Shown: positions 1 through 6,434 of the stretch, one piece after another
How the letters are laid out: every line of letters begins with the position of its first letter
Position numbering within the stretch: position 1 is the stretch's first letter
From: an uncultured Eubacteriales bacterium
GTDB lineage: Bacteria; Bacillota; Clostridia; Peptostreptococcales; Anaerovoracaceae
NCBI GenBank assembly: GCA_900542245.1
Contig: UQMQ01000095.1
Span: forward strand, 1 to 9,374
Length of the DNA stretch: 9,374 nt
Direction of reading: 5' to 3'
Translations under genes and position numbers: made by a program
Notes under the pieces: generated by a model
Databases searched by the model: none
The model's input: the letters and a program-made list of their open reading frames with translations, nothing else
Told to the model about the DNA's origin: nothing

Positions 1-88
1 TCAATAAAGTATTATATATATTATACATATAGCTTGAAAGTTCTTCTCTTTCCGGTCTTTCTAATTTCATCAGTAATTCAGCTAACAT
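1..88 (-). CDS. Possible 5' part of an unrecognised gene, cut by the left window edge
   Basis: A reading frame on the minus strand is open from the window edge back to a stop at 215-217. The first ATG in it is at 86-88. From there it reads MLAELLMKLERP, then a glutamate-rich stretch and tyrosine- and asparagine-rich residues. The 13 codons before the ATG also look protein-like (FEKYIIITEHGV), so a non-ATG start further upstream is possible. No well-spaced ribosome binding site precedes the ATG: GGAG lies only two bases from it. The DNA is much more AT-rich than the rest of the window. A promoter-like sequence at 158-185 would serve it. I do not recognise the product. It could equally be a chance frame or a decayed gene. 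Confidence 0.3.
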   Translation of the reverse strand, partial: MLAELLMKLERPEREELSSYMYNIYNTLL

Positions 89-157
89 AACTCCATGCTC
101 TGTTATAATTATATATTTTTCAAAAATTATTTCCTTTTGTTTTCTTTTGATGACCTT

Positions 158-185
158 ATTATAGTCTTTCCGCGAAACAAAACAA
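158..185 (-). promoter_or_regulatory. Possible sigma-A promoter for the left-edge reading frame
   Basis: On the minus strand, TTGTTT (180-185) is followed after 16 bases by a perfect TATAAT (158-163). It lies immediately beyond the tetR terminator, where a new leftward unit would start. The -35 matches the consensus poorly and the region is AT-rich, so a chance match is possible. Confidence 0.3.
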
Positions 186-190
186 TAAAC

Positions 191-228
191 AAAAAAGCCC
201 CCTTGATAAAATTTTTATCAAAGAGGCT
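191..228 (-). terminator. Strong intrinsic terminator after the TetR gene
   Basis: Read on the minus strand, AGCCTCTTTGATAAAA pairs with TTTTATCAAGGGGGCT. This gives about 16 continuous base pairs, including two G-U pairs, with almost no loop, followed directly by six T residues. It ends the leftward tetR transcript about 120 bases after its stop codon. On the plus strand the hairpin is followed by GTTTTG, so weak termination in the other direction is possible. Confidence 0.85.
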
Positions 229-256
229 GTTTTGTATAAATTTTTGCTTTCTTTTC

Positions 257-351
257 CGGGAAAATCTCCCGCCGCGAGGCTTTGTGCCGACCGGAGAAAA
301 TCTCCCGCCGCGAGGCTTTCATGGCATCCGAAAAGCTCTCTCCCAGGCTTT
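257..351. repeat. Tandem repeat of about 36 bp: two exact 24-bp cores plus one degenerate copy
   Basis: A 24-base core that starts GAAAATCTCC and ends GAGGCTTT occurs identically at 260-283 and 296-319. Both copies are preceded by CCGG, so the period is 36 bases. A third, diverged copy follows at about 328-351: it starts CCGAAAAG, ends AGGCTTTA, and runs over the tetR stop codon at 350-352. Each of the first two units can form a small hairpin: CGGGA/TCCCG around 257-271 and GGAGA/TCTCC at 293-305. There are too few units, and no unique spacers, for a CRISPR array. Its function is unknown. It sits between the tetR stop and its terminator, so it is transcribed as 3' untranslated RNA. Confidence 0.85.
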
Positions 352-910
352 ATTGATCCGTCCGATAGCGCTCCAACGCAGCACGCATATTGCCCTGCAG
401 CAGCAGGCTCAGATCCCGCATGATGGCGTTCGGGTCCTCTTTCATCCCCTTGCGGATCCAGTCCAGCATCAGCCCCACAAACGCGTACTTATAAAAGTCC
501 GCGATGAAGACTTTGTCCCCCTCCCGCACCTGCAGACCTGCCGCTTTTTCCTCCACGACCGCGATCAGAAGGTCATAGGTCACCTGATAGAGAAACAGCT
601 CGATCTGCTCCCTGCTGACCGAGTGATAGACGTTCATCACGAACGGCTTGTTCGCACGTACCGCCTCAAAAATGTGCAGGAACCCCTCCTGCCAGGTATC
701 ATAGGTCTTGTTGCCCTCGATGACCCGCGAAGCCTCCTCGATGCACGACCATTCAATCAGGTCGTAGATGTCCTTAAAATGATAGTAGAAGGTCATCCGG
801 CTGATGCCGCAGTCCTCCGCGATATCGTTAATGGTGATCTTGTCCAGCGGCTTCTTCGCCAAAAGATGCTTGAGTGAAGCCTCCAGCGCCCGCTTTGTGG
901 TCTGTGACAT
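350..910 (-). CDS. TetR/AcrR-family transcriptional regulator
   Basis: This is a 186-aa DNA-binding regulator, normal length for the family. The N-terminal helix-turn-helix covers about residues 24-52 (ITINDIAEDCGISRMTFYYH), followed by the typical F-K-D at the start of helix 4. The remaining helices form the ligand-binding and dimer domain. The segment FYKYAFVGLMLDWIRKGM (139-156) resembles the C-terminal domain of the DhaS-like TetR group, but no ligand can be inferred. The ATG at 908-910 is preceded by a perfect AAAGGAG with six bases of spacing, which fixes the start. It lies 39 bases downstream of the small membrane protein gene and probably shares its transcript. Likely targets are its own promoter and possibly the adjacent exporter genes; this is inference from position. 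The stop codon lies at the end of the degenerate third repeat unit. Confidence 0.92.
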   Translation of the reverse strand: MSQTTKRALEASLKHLLAKKPLDKITINDIAEDCGISRMTFYYHFKDIYDLIEWSCIEEASRVIEGNKTYDTWQEGFLHIFEAVRANKPFVMNVYHSVSREQIELFLYQVTYDLLIAVVEEKAAGLQVREGDKVFIADFYKYAFVGLMLDWIRKGMKEDPNAIMRDLSLLLQGNMRAALERYRTDQ

Positions 911-949
911 GCTAAGCTCCTTTCCCCGACAAGTGGCTGCAGCCCTTGA

Positions 950-1141
950 TCACAGCCGATCCTGCGGTTTATTTTTTTTGTATACCAGCCAGCTGATCAG
1001 CAGACTGTTGCTGAAAAAATACGCGATCAGCCCCTTACGCCTTGCATTCTGTTCACTCTCCGTCTGGGAAGACCGCGGCTTTACTGCTAAAAAAACCAGC
1101 AGGCAGACTGCTATGACAATGAGCAAAGCAACCACATTCAT
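950..1141 (-). CDS. Small membrane protein with two predicted helices, function unknown
   Basis: This is a 63-aa protein. Residues 3-20 are strongly hydrophobic (VVALLIVIAVCLLVFLAV). A polar, charged linker follows (21-37, including ARRK), then a second hydrophobic stretch at about 38-54, and a basic tail (YKKNKPQDRL). By the positive-inside rule the linker and the C-terminus compete for the cytoplasmic side, so topology is unclear. The first helix could also be an uncleaved signal anchor. The start is well supported: AAGGAG lies seven bases before the ATG. The gene has its own promoter about 115 bases upstream and is followed by tetR after 39 bases, so the two form a likely operon. Because it is not homologous to anything I recognise, I assign no function. 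A role linked to the TetR regulator or to the neighbouring exporter is only a guess. Confidence 0.72.
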   Translation of the reverse strand: MNVVALLIVIAVCLLVFLAVKPRSSQTESEQNARRKGLIAYFFSNSLLISWLVYKKNKPQDRL

Positions 1142-1201
1142 ATTTTCTCTCCTTTTCTGAAATACGCTCCTTTTTGTCAGTCGCCCCGCAGGGTTTCGTG
1201 A

Positions 1202-1228
1202 CGATACTTACAAATGCGCTCCGTATCG
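1202..1228. promoter_or_regulatory. Inverted repeat in the small-protein/tetR leader, candidate operator
   Basis: CGATAC (1202-1207) and GTATCG (1223-1228) form perfect six-base arms separated by 15 bases. The site begins about 20-25 bases downstream of the predicted transcription start, where a bound TetR dimer could block elongation. The arms are short and the gap is long, so this is a weak candidate. It could instead act as an RNA hairpin. Confidence 0.3.
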
Positions 1229-1255
1229 GTAATGCATCTGTTTTATATTAGAGCC

Positions 1256-1284
1256 AGTATAGCACATTCTTCTTTCACCTGCAA
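1256..1284 (-). promoter_or_regulatory. Promoter of the small membrane protein-tetR unit
   Basis: On the minus strand, TTGCAG (1279-1284) is followed after 17 bases by TATACT (1256-1261). The TGC directly before TATACT gives an extended -10. It lies just after the stop of the second ABC gene (1293-1295), with no U-tract terminator between them, so some read-through from the exporter operon into tetR is likely. A TTCTTTC/GAAAGAA inverted repeat (1270-1291) overlaps the -35 but lacks a T-run. Confidence 0.6.
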
Positions 1285-1292
1285 GAAAGAAA

Positions 1293-3173
1293 CTACTCCG
1301 CCTCCTCAAACTGTGCTTGATACAAATTCGCATAGAAACCGCCTGCTGCCAGCAGCTCGTCGTGATTGCCCTGCTCGATGATATCGCCGTCCTGCATGAC
1401 CAAAATCAGATCGGCGTTTCGAATCGTAGAAAGCCGATGCGCGATGATGAAGCTGGTCCTGCCCTGCATCAGATTGTCCATCGCCTTTTGAATCTCGACC
1501 TCCGTTCTGGTATCGACCGAAGAGGTCGCTTCATCCAAAATCAAAATCTTATTATCTGCCAGGATCGCTCTGGCGATCGTCAAGAGCTGCTTCTGCCCCT
1601 GCGAAACATTGCTCGCATCCTCGTTCAACTCCATCTGATAGCCGCCCGGCAGCGTCTTGATGAAATGATCCGCGCGCGCCGCTTTCGCCGCTGCGATCAC
1701 CTCTGCATCTGTCGCTTCCAGTCTGCCGTAGCGAATGTTTTCCATAATACTGCCCTGAAACAGCCAGGTGTCCTGCAGCACCATGCCGAACGCGTCGCGC
1801 AGCTCCCGGCGGTCAAAGTCCTTGATATTCGTATCGTCTAAAAGAATCCGTCCGCTGTTCACATCATAGAAGCGCATCAGCAGCTTGACCATCGTCGTCT
1901 TGCCGGCTCCGGTCGGTCCGACGATCGCGATCTTCTGCCCCGGCTTGACATGCGCACTGAAGTCCTTGATGATGACCTGCGCAGGGTCGTAGCCAAAACG
2001 CACGTGGTCGAACGTCACCTCTCCGGTGATCTTCGTAATATCCGCCGGATGCTCCAGGCGCTGCTGCTCTTCCGCTTCATCCAGAAACGCAAATACACGC
2101 TCGGACGCTGCCGACATCGACTGCACCAGATTGATGACCTGCGCGATCTGCTGGATCGGCTGTGTGAAATTCTTGACGTACTGAATGAACGCCTGAATAT
2201 CGCCGACCGTAATCACGCCGCGGATCGCCAGCAGCCCGCCGGACAGCGCCACGCAGGCATAGCCCAGATTGCCGACAAACATCATGATCGGGTGCATCAT
2301 CCCGGAGAGAAACTGCGACTTCCACGCTGAATCGTAGAGAATATCATTCGTTTTTTCAAACTCTGCGATCGTATCCTTTTCGCGGTTAAACGCCTTGATG
2401 ACCATGTGACCGCCGTAGATCTCCTCGACCTGCCCGTTGATTTTGCCCAGATACTCCTGCTGTGCGCGGAAAAACTTCTGCGACTTTTTCGTCACCAGCC
2501 CGATGAGACTCATGGAAACCGGCAGAATGATGATCGCAATCAGCGTCATCAGCGGCGAAATGCTCAACATCATGATCAGCACACCGATCATCGTCGCCGT
2601 CGCCGTAATGATCGTCGTAATGCTCTGGTTCAAGCCCTGTCCCAGCGTGTCCACGTCATTGGTGATCCGGGAAAGCACCTCGCCGTAGGTTCTGCTCTCG
2701 AAATACTGCATCGGCATGCGGTTGATCTTTTGCGAGATCTCTTTCCGCAGACGATAGCATACCTTTTGCGTGATGCCGGTCATAATCCAGCCCTGCACGA
2801 AGCTGAGCAGCGCACTGCAAAGATACAGTCCCAGCACGAACAGCAGAATCTGTCCGATCTTACCGAAGTCGATCGCGCCGCTGCCCTGGATTTTGGCGAG
2901 CAGTCCATTGTATAGCTCTGTCGTTGCGCTGCCGAGAATTTTCGGTCCAATGACGCTGAACACCGTCGAGCAGGCAGCAAAAATCATGACCGCGAAAATC
3001 CCGAATTTATAGCGCCCCATATAGCGCAGCAGCGATGCCAATGATTTTTTGAGGTCCTTCGGTTTCTCGCCGGGCATCATGCCGCGGCCGCCCATCGGAC
3101 CGCCCGGTCCCCTTCTTCTTGGCGGGTGGTATGCGTTTGTCTGTTCCTGTGAGAAATTCTGCTGCTTACTCAT
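1293..3173 (-). CDS. ABC exporter half-transporter with the catalytic ATP site (LmrD/EfrB/TM288-like)
   Basis: This 626-aa protein has a six-helix membrane domain (about 55-345) fused to an ATPase domain. Before it lies a Pro/Gly/Arg/Met-rich cytoplasmic stretch (17-37), common in this subgroup. Walker A is GPTGAGKTT (419-427), Walker B is ILILDEAT with catalytic Glu548, and the H-loop is IIAHRLST with His579. The signature motif is altered to NVSQGQ (522-527) instead of LSGGQ. That is what one subunit of an asymmetric heterodimer should look like: this chain supplies the working Walker motifs, and the partner supplies the intact signature. The chosen ATG (3171-3173) overlaps the upstream stop by eight bases (ATGAGTAA) and has AGGTG seven bases away. 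An ATG at 3221 gives 642 aa but lacks a ribosome site. The likely role is efflux of drugs, peptides or other toxic compounds; the substrate cannot be told. Confidence 0.93.
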   Translation of the reverse strand: MSKQQNFSQEQTNAYHPPRRRGPGGPMGGRGMMPGEKPKDLKKSLASLLRYMGRYKFGIFAVMIFAACSTVFSVIGPKILGSATTELYNGLLAKIQGSGAIDFGKIGQILLFVLGLYLCSALLSFVQGWIMTGITQKVCYRLRKEISQKINRMPMQYFESRTYGEVLSRITNDVDTLGQGLNQSITTIITATATMIGVLIMMLSISPLMTLIAIIILPVSMSLIGLVTKKSQKFFRAQQEYLGKINGQVEEIYGGHMVIKAFNREKDTIAEFEKTNDILYDSAWKSQFLSGMMHPIMMFVGNLGYACVALSGGLLAIRGVITVGDIQAFIQYVKNFTQPIQQIAQVINLVQSMSAASERVFAFLDEAEEQQRLEHPADITKITGEVTFDHVRFGYDPAQVIIKDFSAHVKPGQKIAIVGPTGAGKTTMVKLLMRFYDVNSGRILLDDTNIKDFDRRELRDAFGMVLQDTWLFQGSIMENIRYGRLEATDAEVIAAAKAARADHFIKTLPGGYQMELNEDASNVSQGQKQLLTIARAILADNKILILDEATSSVDTRTEVEIQKAMDNLMQGRTSFIIAHRLSTIRNADLILVMQDGDIIEQGNHDELLAAGGFYANLYQAQFEEAE

Positions 3174-5622
3174 CTCCACGCACCTCGCTTTCATGCTCTG
3201 CTTTCTGTTTTCTCGCTGCATTGTCGGTTTCAGCTGGCACAGGCGCGCCGCTGTCTGCAGATTTTCCTGCTTTTATCTCGACTGGCAAGGCGCCGGTGAT
3301 GTCTGCACGTTTGCCGACCGCGCCCTCTGCCAGCCCCAGCTCCTTCGCCGAAAGCTGCGATTTCGCGATCTGCTGATAGACCTCACAGCCCGCCAGCAGC
3401 TCCGCGTGCGTGCCTCTGCCGACAATCCTGCCGTCATCCAGCACCAAAATCTGCTCTGCATGCAGGATCGTACTGATTCGCTGCGCCACAAGAATGATCG
3501 TGCTGTCCTTGACGTTTTCATGCAGCGCCTTGCGCAGCGCCGCGTCGGTTTTCATGTCCAGTGCCGAGAAGCTGTCGTCAAAGATAAAAATCTTCGGATT
3601 TTTTGCGATGGCTCTGGCAATCGCCAGCCGCTGCTTCTGACCGCCGGAGACATTGCTGCCGCCCTGCGCGATCGGACTGTCATATTTTTCTTCTTTTTCT
3701 TCGATAAAATCCGCTGCCTGCGCGATCTTAGCCGCGCGGCGGATTTCTTCGTCGGTCGCTTCGTCATTGCCGAAACGCAGGTTCGAAGCAATCGTACCGG
3801 AGAACAGCACGCCCTTTTGCGGTACGAAGCCGATCTCGCTGCGCAGCTCCTCCATGGAGAGCTTGCGGATATCCTTCCCATCGATCTCGATACTGCCCGC
3901 CGTCACATCGTACAGACGCGGGATCAGATTGACCAGCGTAGACTTGCCGCAGCCGGTGCTGCCGATGATCGCCGTCGTTGTGCCCGGCGTCGCGGTAAAA
4001 TCGATGTCGTGCAGCACATCCTCCTCCGCGTTCGGATAGCGGAAGCTGACATGGTTGAAACGCAGCACACCGTTATGCGCCGCCAGCGTTTCCGGCTGCT
4101 CCGGATTCCGGATCGAAGATGCCGTCTGCAGCACTTCATCGATACGCTCTGCCGCAACCGCCGCACGCGGCAGCATGATCGACATCATCGTCAGCATCAG
4201 GAAAGACATAACGATCATCATCGCGTAGGTGATGAAAGCGGTCATCGCGCCGACCTGCATCGTGCCCGCGTCGATCTGATGCGCCCCAAACCAGACGATC
4301 GCAACCGTCAGCACGTTCATGATCAGCATCATGCCCGGCATCATAAAGGTCATCACGCGGTTGGTAAACAGCATCGTCTTTGTCAGCGCCCGATTCGCTT
4401 CATCGAACCGTTCCTCCTCTTTGTCCTCACGCTTGAACGCGCGGATGACCGAAAGTCCGGTAAGGATTTCCCGGGAAACCAGATTCAGTCTGTCGACGAG
4501 CTTCTGCATCAGCTTGAACTTCGGCATGGAAACCGACATCAGCACCATCACATAGCCCAAAATAACGAGCAGCGCCAGCGCGATGACCCAGCCCAGACCG
4601 GCTCCGGTCTGCATCGCCTTGATCACACCGCCGATCCCCATGATCGGCGCATAAGCCACCATGCGCAGCAGCATCGCCGATACCATCTGGATCTGCTGAA
4701 TATCGTTGGTGCTGCGGGTAATCAGCGAAGCGGTAGAGAATTGGTCCATCTCCGCGTTGGAAAATCCGACGACCCGTTTGAATACGCCGTCTCTGAGGTC
4801 TCTGCCGATGCCTGCCCCGACGCGGGAGGCAAAGAAGCTGACCAGCACAGTCGCAAGTCCCATGATGAGCGCAAGCCCCACCATTTTGAGACCTGCCGTC
4901 CACAGATAGGCGGTCTGCATCGCATCCACGTCCAGCCCTGCCGCTTTGTCGCAGTCGACCGCATAAGCGACACCCATCGACCTGACCATGGATGATCCCA
5001 TAGCGTCAATGGTCTTTTGCATGCTCTCACGCATAGACAAAATCGCGTCATCGTCCATCGTGCCCGCCTGCTTCCTTTGCGCAAATACCGGACGGACATC
5101 CACGCAGACAGTCGTATACGCATTGCCATCATCGTCTTCTTTGGTCTGTTCGAACGGCGTCAGAGAAACGCCCATCATCTGCCCGATCTGCTCGATGCTC
5201 ATGGCGTTGATTTGCGCCGCGTCCATGCCGTTTTGGGAAGCTAGATAAGCCTTGAACGATGCTTCCTCCATGGCGCGCATCTGGTAATTCATGATCAGCG
5301 GCAGTACCAGCGCATCATCGAGCGCCGCAAGCCGGGTCTCATCGTGCTCTGTCAGCCGGTACACATCCCCGTCCTGCTCGTAAATGCGCTGCCACAGCTG
5401 CGTCTCCTCCTCCGTCATCAGCGTCTGCGCAGCTGCAAATTCCTCTGCCGTTACCGCCTGCGGCACCACGTGCTCGACGCCGCTTTTTTGAATTCCCACG
5501 TCGATAATGTCCGACGTGTAGGACGGCAGTGCCAGATCGCACGCCGCCTGCATCAACAACAGTGCCAGGATCACGATCACAGATCTTCCGTATGGCACCA
5601 TATTCTTAAATATTTTACGCAT
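3166..5622 (-). CDS. ABC exporter half-transporter with degenerate ATP site and large extracytoplasmic insert (LmrC/EfrA/TM287-like)
   Basis: This 818-aa protein is about 200 residues longer than usual. TM1 is at about 13-35 and TM2 at about 240-262. The roughly 195 residues between them (45-240) are hydrophilic, acidic and helix-prone, and should lie outside the membrane; in typical exporters this loop is very short. The ATPase domain has Walker A GSTGCGKST (554-562) and an intact signature NVSGGQ (657-662). Walker B is FIFDDS, so Asp683 replaces the catalytic Glu. The H-loop is VAQRIST, so Gln714 replaces His. These are the classic marks of the degenerate partner of a heterodimer and complement the defects of the next gene. 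About 60 residues after the ATPase core (757-818) form an Ala-, Lys- and Glu-rich tail. The ATG at 5620-5622 has AAAGGGG seven bases upstream and overlaps the marR stop by eight bases. A TTG at 5661 is the only longer alternative. Confidence 0.93.
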   Translation of the reverse strand: MRKIFKNMVPYGRSVIVILALLLMQAACDLALPSYTSDIIDVGIQKSGVEHVVPQAVTAEEFAAAQTLMTEEETQLWQRIYEQDGDVYRLTEHDETRLAALDDALVLPLIMNYQMRAMEEASFKAYLASQNGMDAAQINAMSIEQIGQMMGVSLTPFEQTKEDDDGNAYTTVCVDVRPVFAQRKQAGTMDDDAILSMRESMQKTIDAMGSSMVRSMGVAYAVDCDKAAGLDVDAMQTAYLWTAGLKMVGLALIMGLATVLVSFFASRVGAGIGRDLRDGVFKRVVGFSNAEMDQFSTASLITRSTNDIQQIQMVSAMLLRMVAYAPIMGIGGVIKAMQTGAGLGWVIALALLVILGYVMVLMSVSMPKFKLMQKLVDRLNLVSREILTGLSVIRAFKREDKEEERFDEANRALTKTMLFTNRVMTFMMPGMMLIMNVLTVAIVWFGAHQIDAGTMQVGAMTAFITYAMMIVMSFLMLTMMSIMLPRAAVAAERIDEVLQTASSIRNPEQPETLAAHNGVLRFNHVSFRYPNAEEDVLHDIDFTATPGTTTAIIGSTGCGKSTLVNLIPRLYDVTAGSIEIDGKDIRKLSMEELRSEIGFVPQKGVLFSGTIASNLRFGNDEATDEEIRRAAKIAQAADFIEEKEEKYDSPIAQGGSNVSGGQKQRLAIARAIAKNPKIFIFDDSFSALDMKTDAALRKALHENVKDSTIILVAQRISTILHAEQILVLDDGRIVGRGTHAELLAGCEVYQQIAKSQLSAKELGLAEGAVGKRADITGALPVEIKAGKSADSGAPVPAETDNAARKQKAEHESEVRGDE

Positions 5623-6082
5623 CCCCTGTCCCCTTTCTGTCGCTGTGTTTTCTTGCCTCAATTTCTGTCCTTGAGATGTTGTAAATTTCGTTCAGATAGC
5701 CAATCAGCTGCTTCATGTCGTTTGCGTCGAGACGGCTCATAACAGCCCTGCCGAAATCCTGCATGATCTGCCGACACTCCAGCGTGACCGCGCGCCCCGT
5801 CTCGGTCAGCGTCACATAGGTATTGCGCCGATCACCCTGATCCACCGTCCGTTCCACATAATGCAGTGCCTCCAGTCCGCGCAGCGTGCGTGAAATCGCC
5901 GACGGCAGGACCTTGGTCTTTCTCGCTAGCTTGGAAATCGTGATCTTGCCGTCCTCGGCATCCATGATATGATTCAGCGTAAAAAAATCGCCTTGATTCA
6001 GCTGATCAGGCATTATATCCGCCATATGCAGCTTGCGGAACTGGTTCATGGTCTTGAACAGCTCCATATACAAATCTTCCAT
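5615..6082 (-). CDS. MarR-family transcriptional regulator of the ABC exporter operon
   Basis: This 155-aa winged-helix protein has normal MarR length. The helix-turn-helix spans about residues 47-75 (ITISKLARKTKVLPSAISRT), followed by the wing with the family-typical D-x-G-D-R-R (81-86) and the beta strand NTYVTLTETG. N- and C-terminal helices form the dimer interface. MarR proteins usually repress their own operon and release DNA on binding a small, often phenolic or toxic ligand. Here the gene is first in an operon with both exporter halves, and a palindrome overlaps the promoter -10, so ligand-induced efflux is the natural model. AAGGAG lies five bases before the ATG. Another in-frame ATG is at residue 6. 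The stop overlaps the next start (ATGCGTAA), implying translational coupling. Confidence 0.93.
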   Translation of the reverse strand: MEDLYMELFKTMNQFRKLHMADIMPDQLNQGDFFTLNHIMDAEDGKITISKLARKTKVLPSAISRTLRGLEALHYVERTVDQGDRRNTYVTLTETGRAVTLECRQIMQDFGRAVMSRLDANDMKQLIGYLNEIYNISRTEIEARKHSDRKGTGDA

Positions 6083-6174
6083 CTTCTCTCCTTATTTTTT
6101 GATCCGCTCGCGCTGTACCCGCCGCGCTGTTTACGCACAGCGGGCTTTGGCTTGGGCGTGCCAATACATTATCT

Positions 6175-6192
6175 CGTTATTATTTAACAACG
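6175..6192. promoter_or_regulatory. Candidate MarR operator: 18-bp palindrome over the -10 box
   Basis: The sequence CGTTATTATTTAACAACG fits the symmetric pattern CGTT-n-TTA-nn-TAA-n-AACG: 14 of 18 positions, seven pairs, are symmetric. The size and AT-rich dyad are typical of MarR sites. It covers the predicted -10 box. A related block starting CGTTAT follows directly at 6191-6206 and matches it at 12 of 16 positions, so a second, weaker site may exist. Confidence 0.6.
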
Positions 6193-6212
6193 TTATATTT
6201 TATCACCGTCAA
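6184..6212 (-). promoter_or_regulatory. Promoter of the marR-ABC exporter operon
   Basis: On the minus strand, TTGACG (6207-6212) is followed after 17 bases by TGTTAA (6184-6189). The -35 is close to consensus and the -10 is weak, in an AT-rich island within otherwise GC-rich DNA. The leader to the marR ATG is about 95 bases and contains a small hairpin (CGCTGT/ACAGCG, 6125-6142). The exact -10 is uncertain, but no better promoter lies between 6083 and 6300. Confidence 0.5.
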
Positions 6213-6308
6213 ATATTAGCACGATCCCACAGCAATGTCAAGCACCCGCGCCGCACTTTCACCGGATCTTCATCTTATTTTCACCCGGTTACACAGTTTT
6301 CTTGCATC

Positions 6309-6356
6309 AAAAAATCTCCCTCGGCACCGAGAAAGTCGATGTACACAAGGGAGATC
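6309..6356 (-). terminator. Intrinsic terminator after the sodium symporter gene, with nested hairpin
   Basis: On the minus strand, ATCTCCCT (6348-6355) pairs with AGGGAGAT (6314-6321), followed by T residues (6309-6314). The long loop holds its own hairpin, CTCGG-TG-CCGAG (6320-6331), which shares two bases with the outer stem. On the plus strand the stem is followed by C and then six T residues (6357-6362), so it may work both ways. It separates the symporter transcript from the marR promoter. Confidence 0.7.
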
Positions 6357-6434
6357 TTTTTTCCTATCCATCACACTGCTGCAAATTGCACTGCCGCGCA
6401 GATATTTTCCGCAGAATCGCAGCCTGTCGAAATG

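Noticed and set aside
257..319. CRISPR-like spacing of two 24-base repeats
   Set aside because: There are only two exact copies, the intervening 12 bases are short and partly shared (CCGG), and no cas genes are near. It is a simple tandem duplication.
95..877. Plus-strand open frame of 260 codons across the repeats and tetR
   Set aside because: It crosses the terminator and repeats and is antisense to the HTH-containing TetR gene.
1223..1250. Second sigma-D-like site (ACCGATAC) before the small membrane protein gene
   Set aside because: The -35 is absent at the required 15-base spacing, and a good sigma-A promoter with extended -10 lies just upstream.
1267..1291. TTCTTTC/GAAAGAA hairpin as the terminator of the ABC operon
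   Set aside because: The stem is AT-rich and no T-run follows it on the minus strand; it overlaps the next promoter's -35 instead.
3171..3221. Longer start (3221) for the second ABC gene
   Set aside because: No Shine-Dalgarno site precedes it, and it would overlap the upstream gene by 56 bases, whereas 3173 has a spaced AGGTG and mirrors the other junction.
3049..4995. Plus-strand open frame of 648 codons
   Set aside because: It runs antisense to the two ABC genes, is very rich in Arg, His and Gln, and has no family motifs. It is a shadow of GC-rich minus-strand codons.
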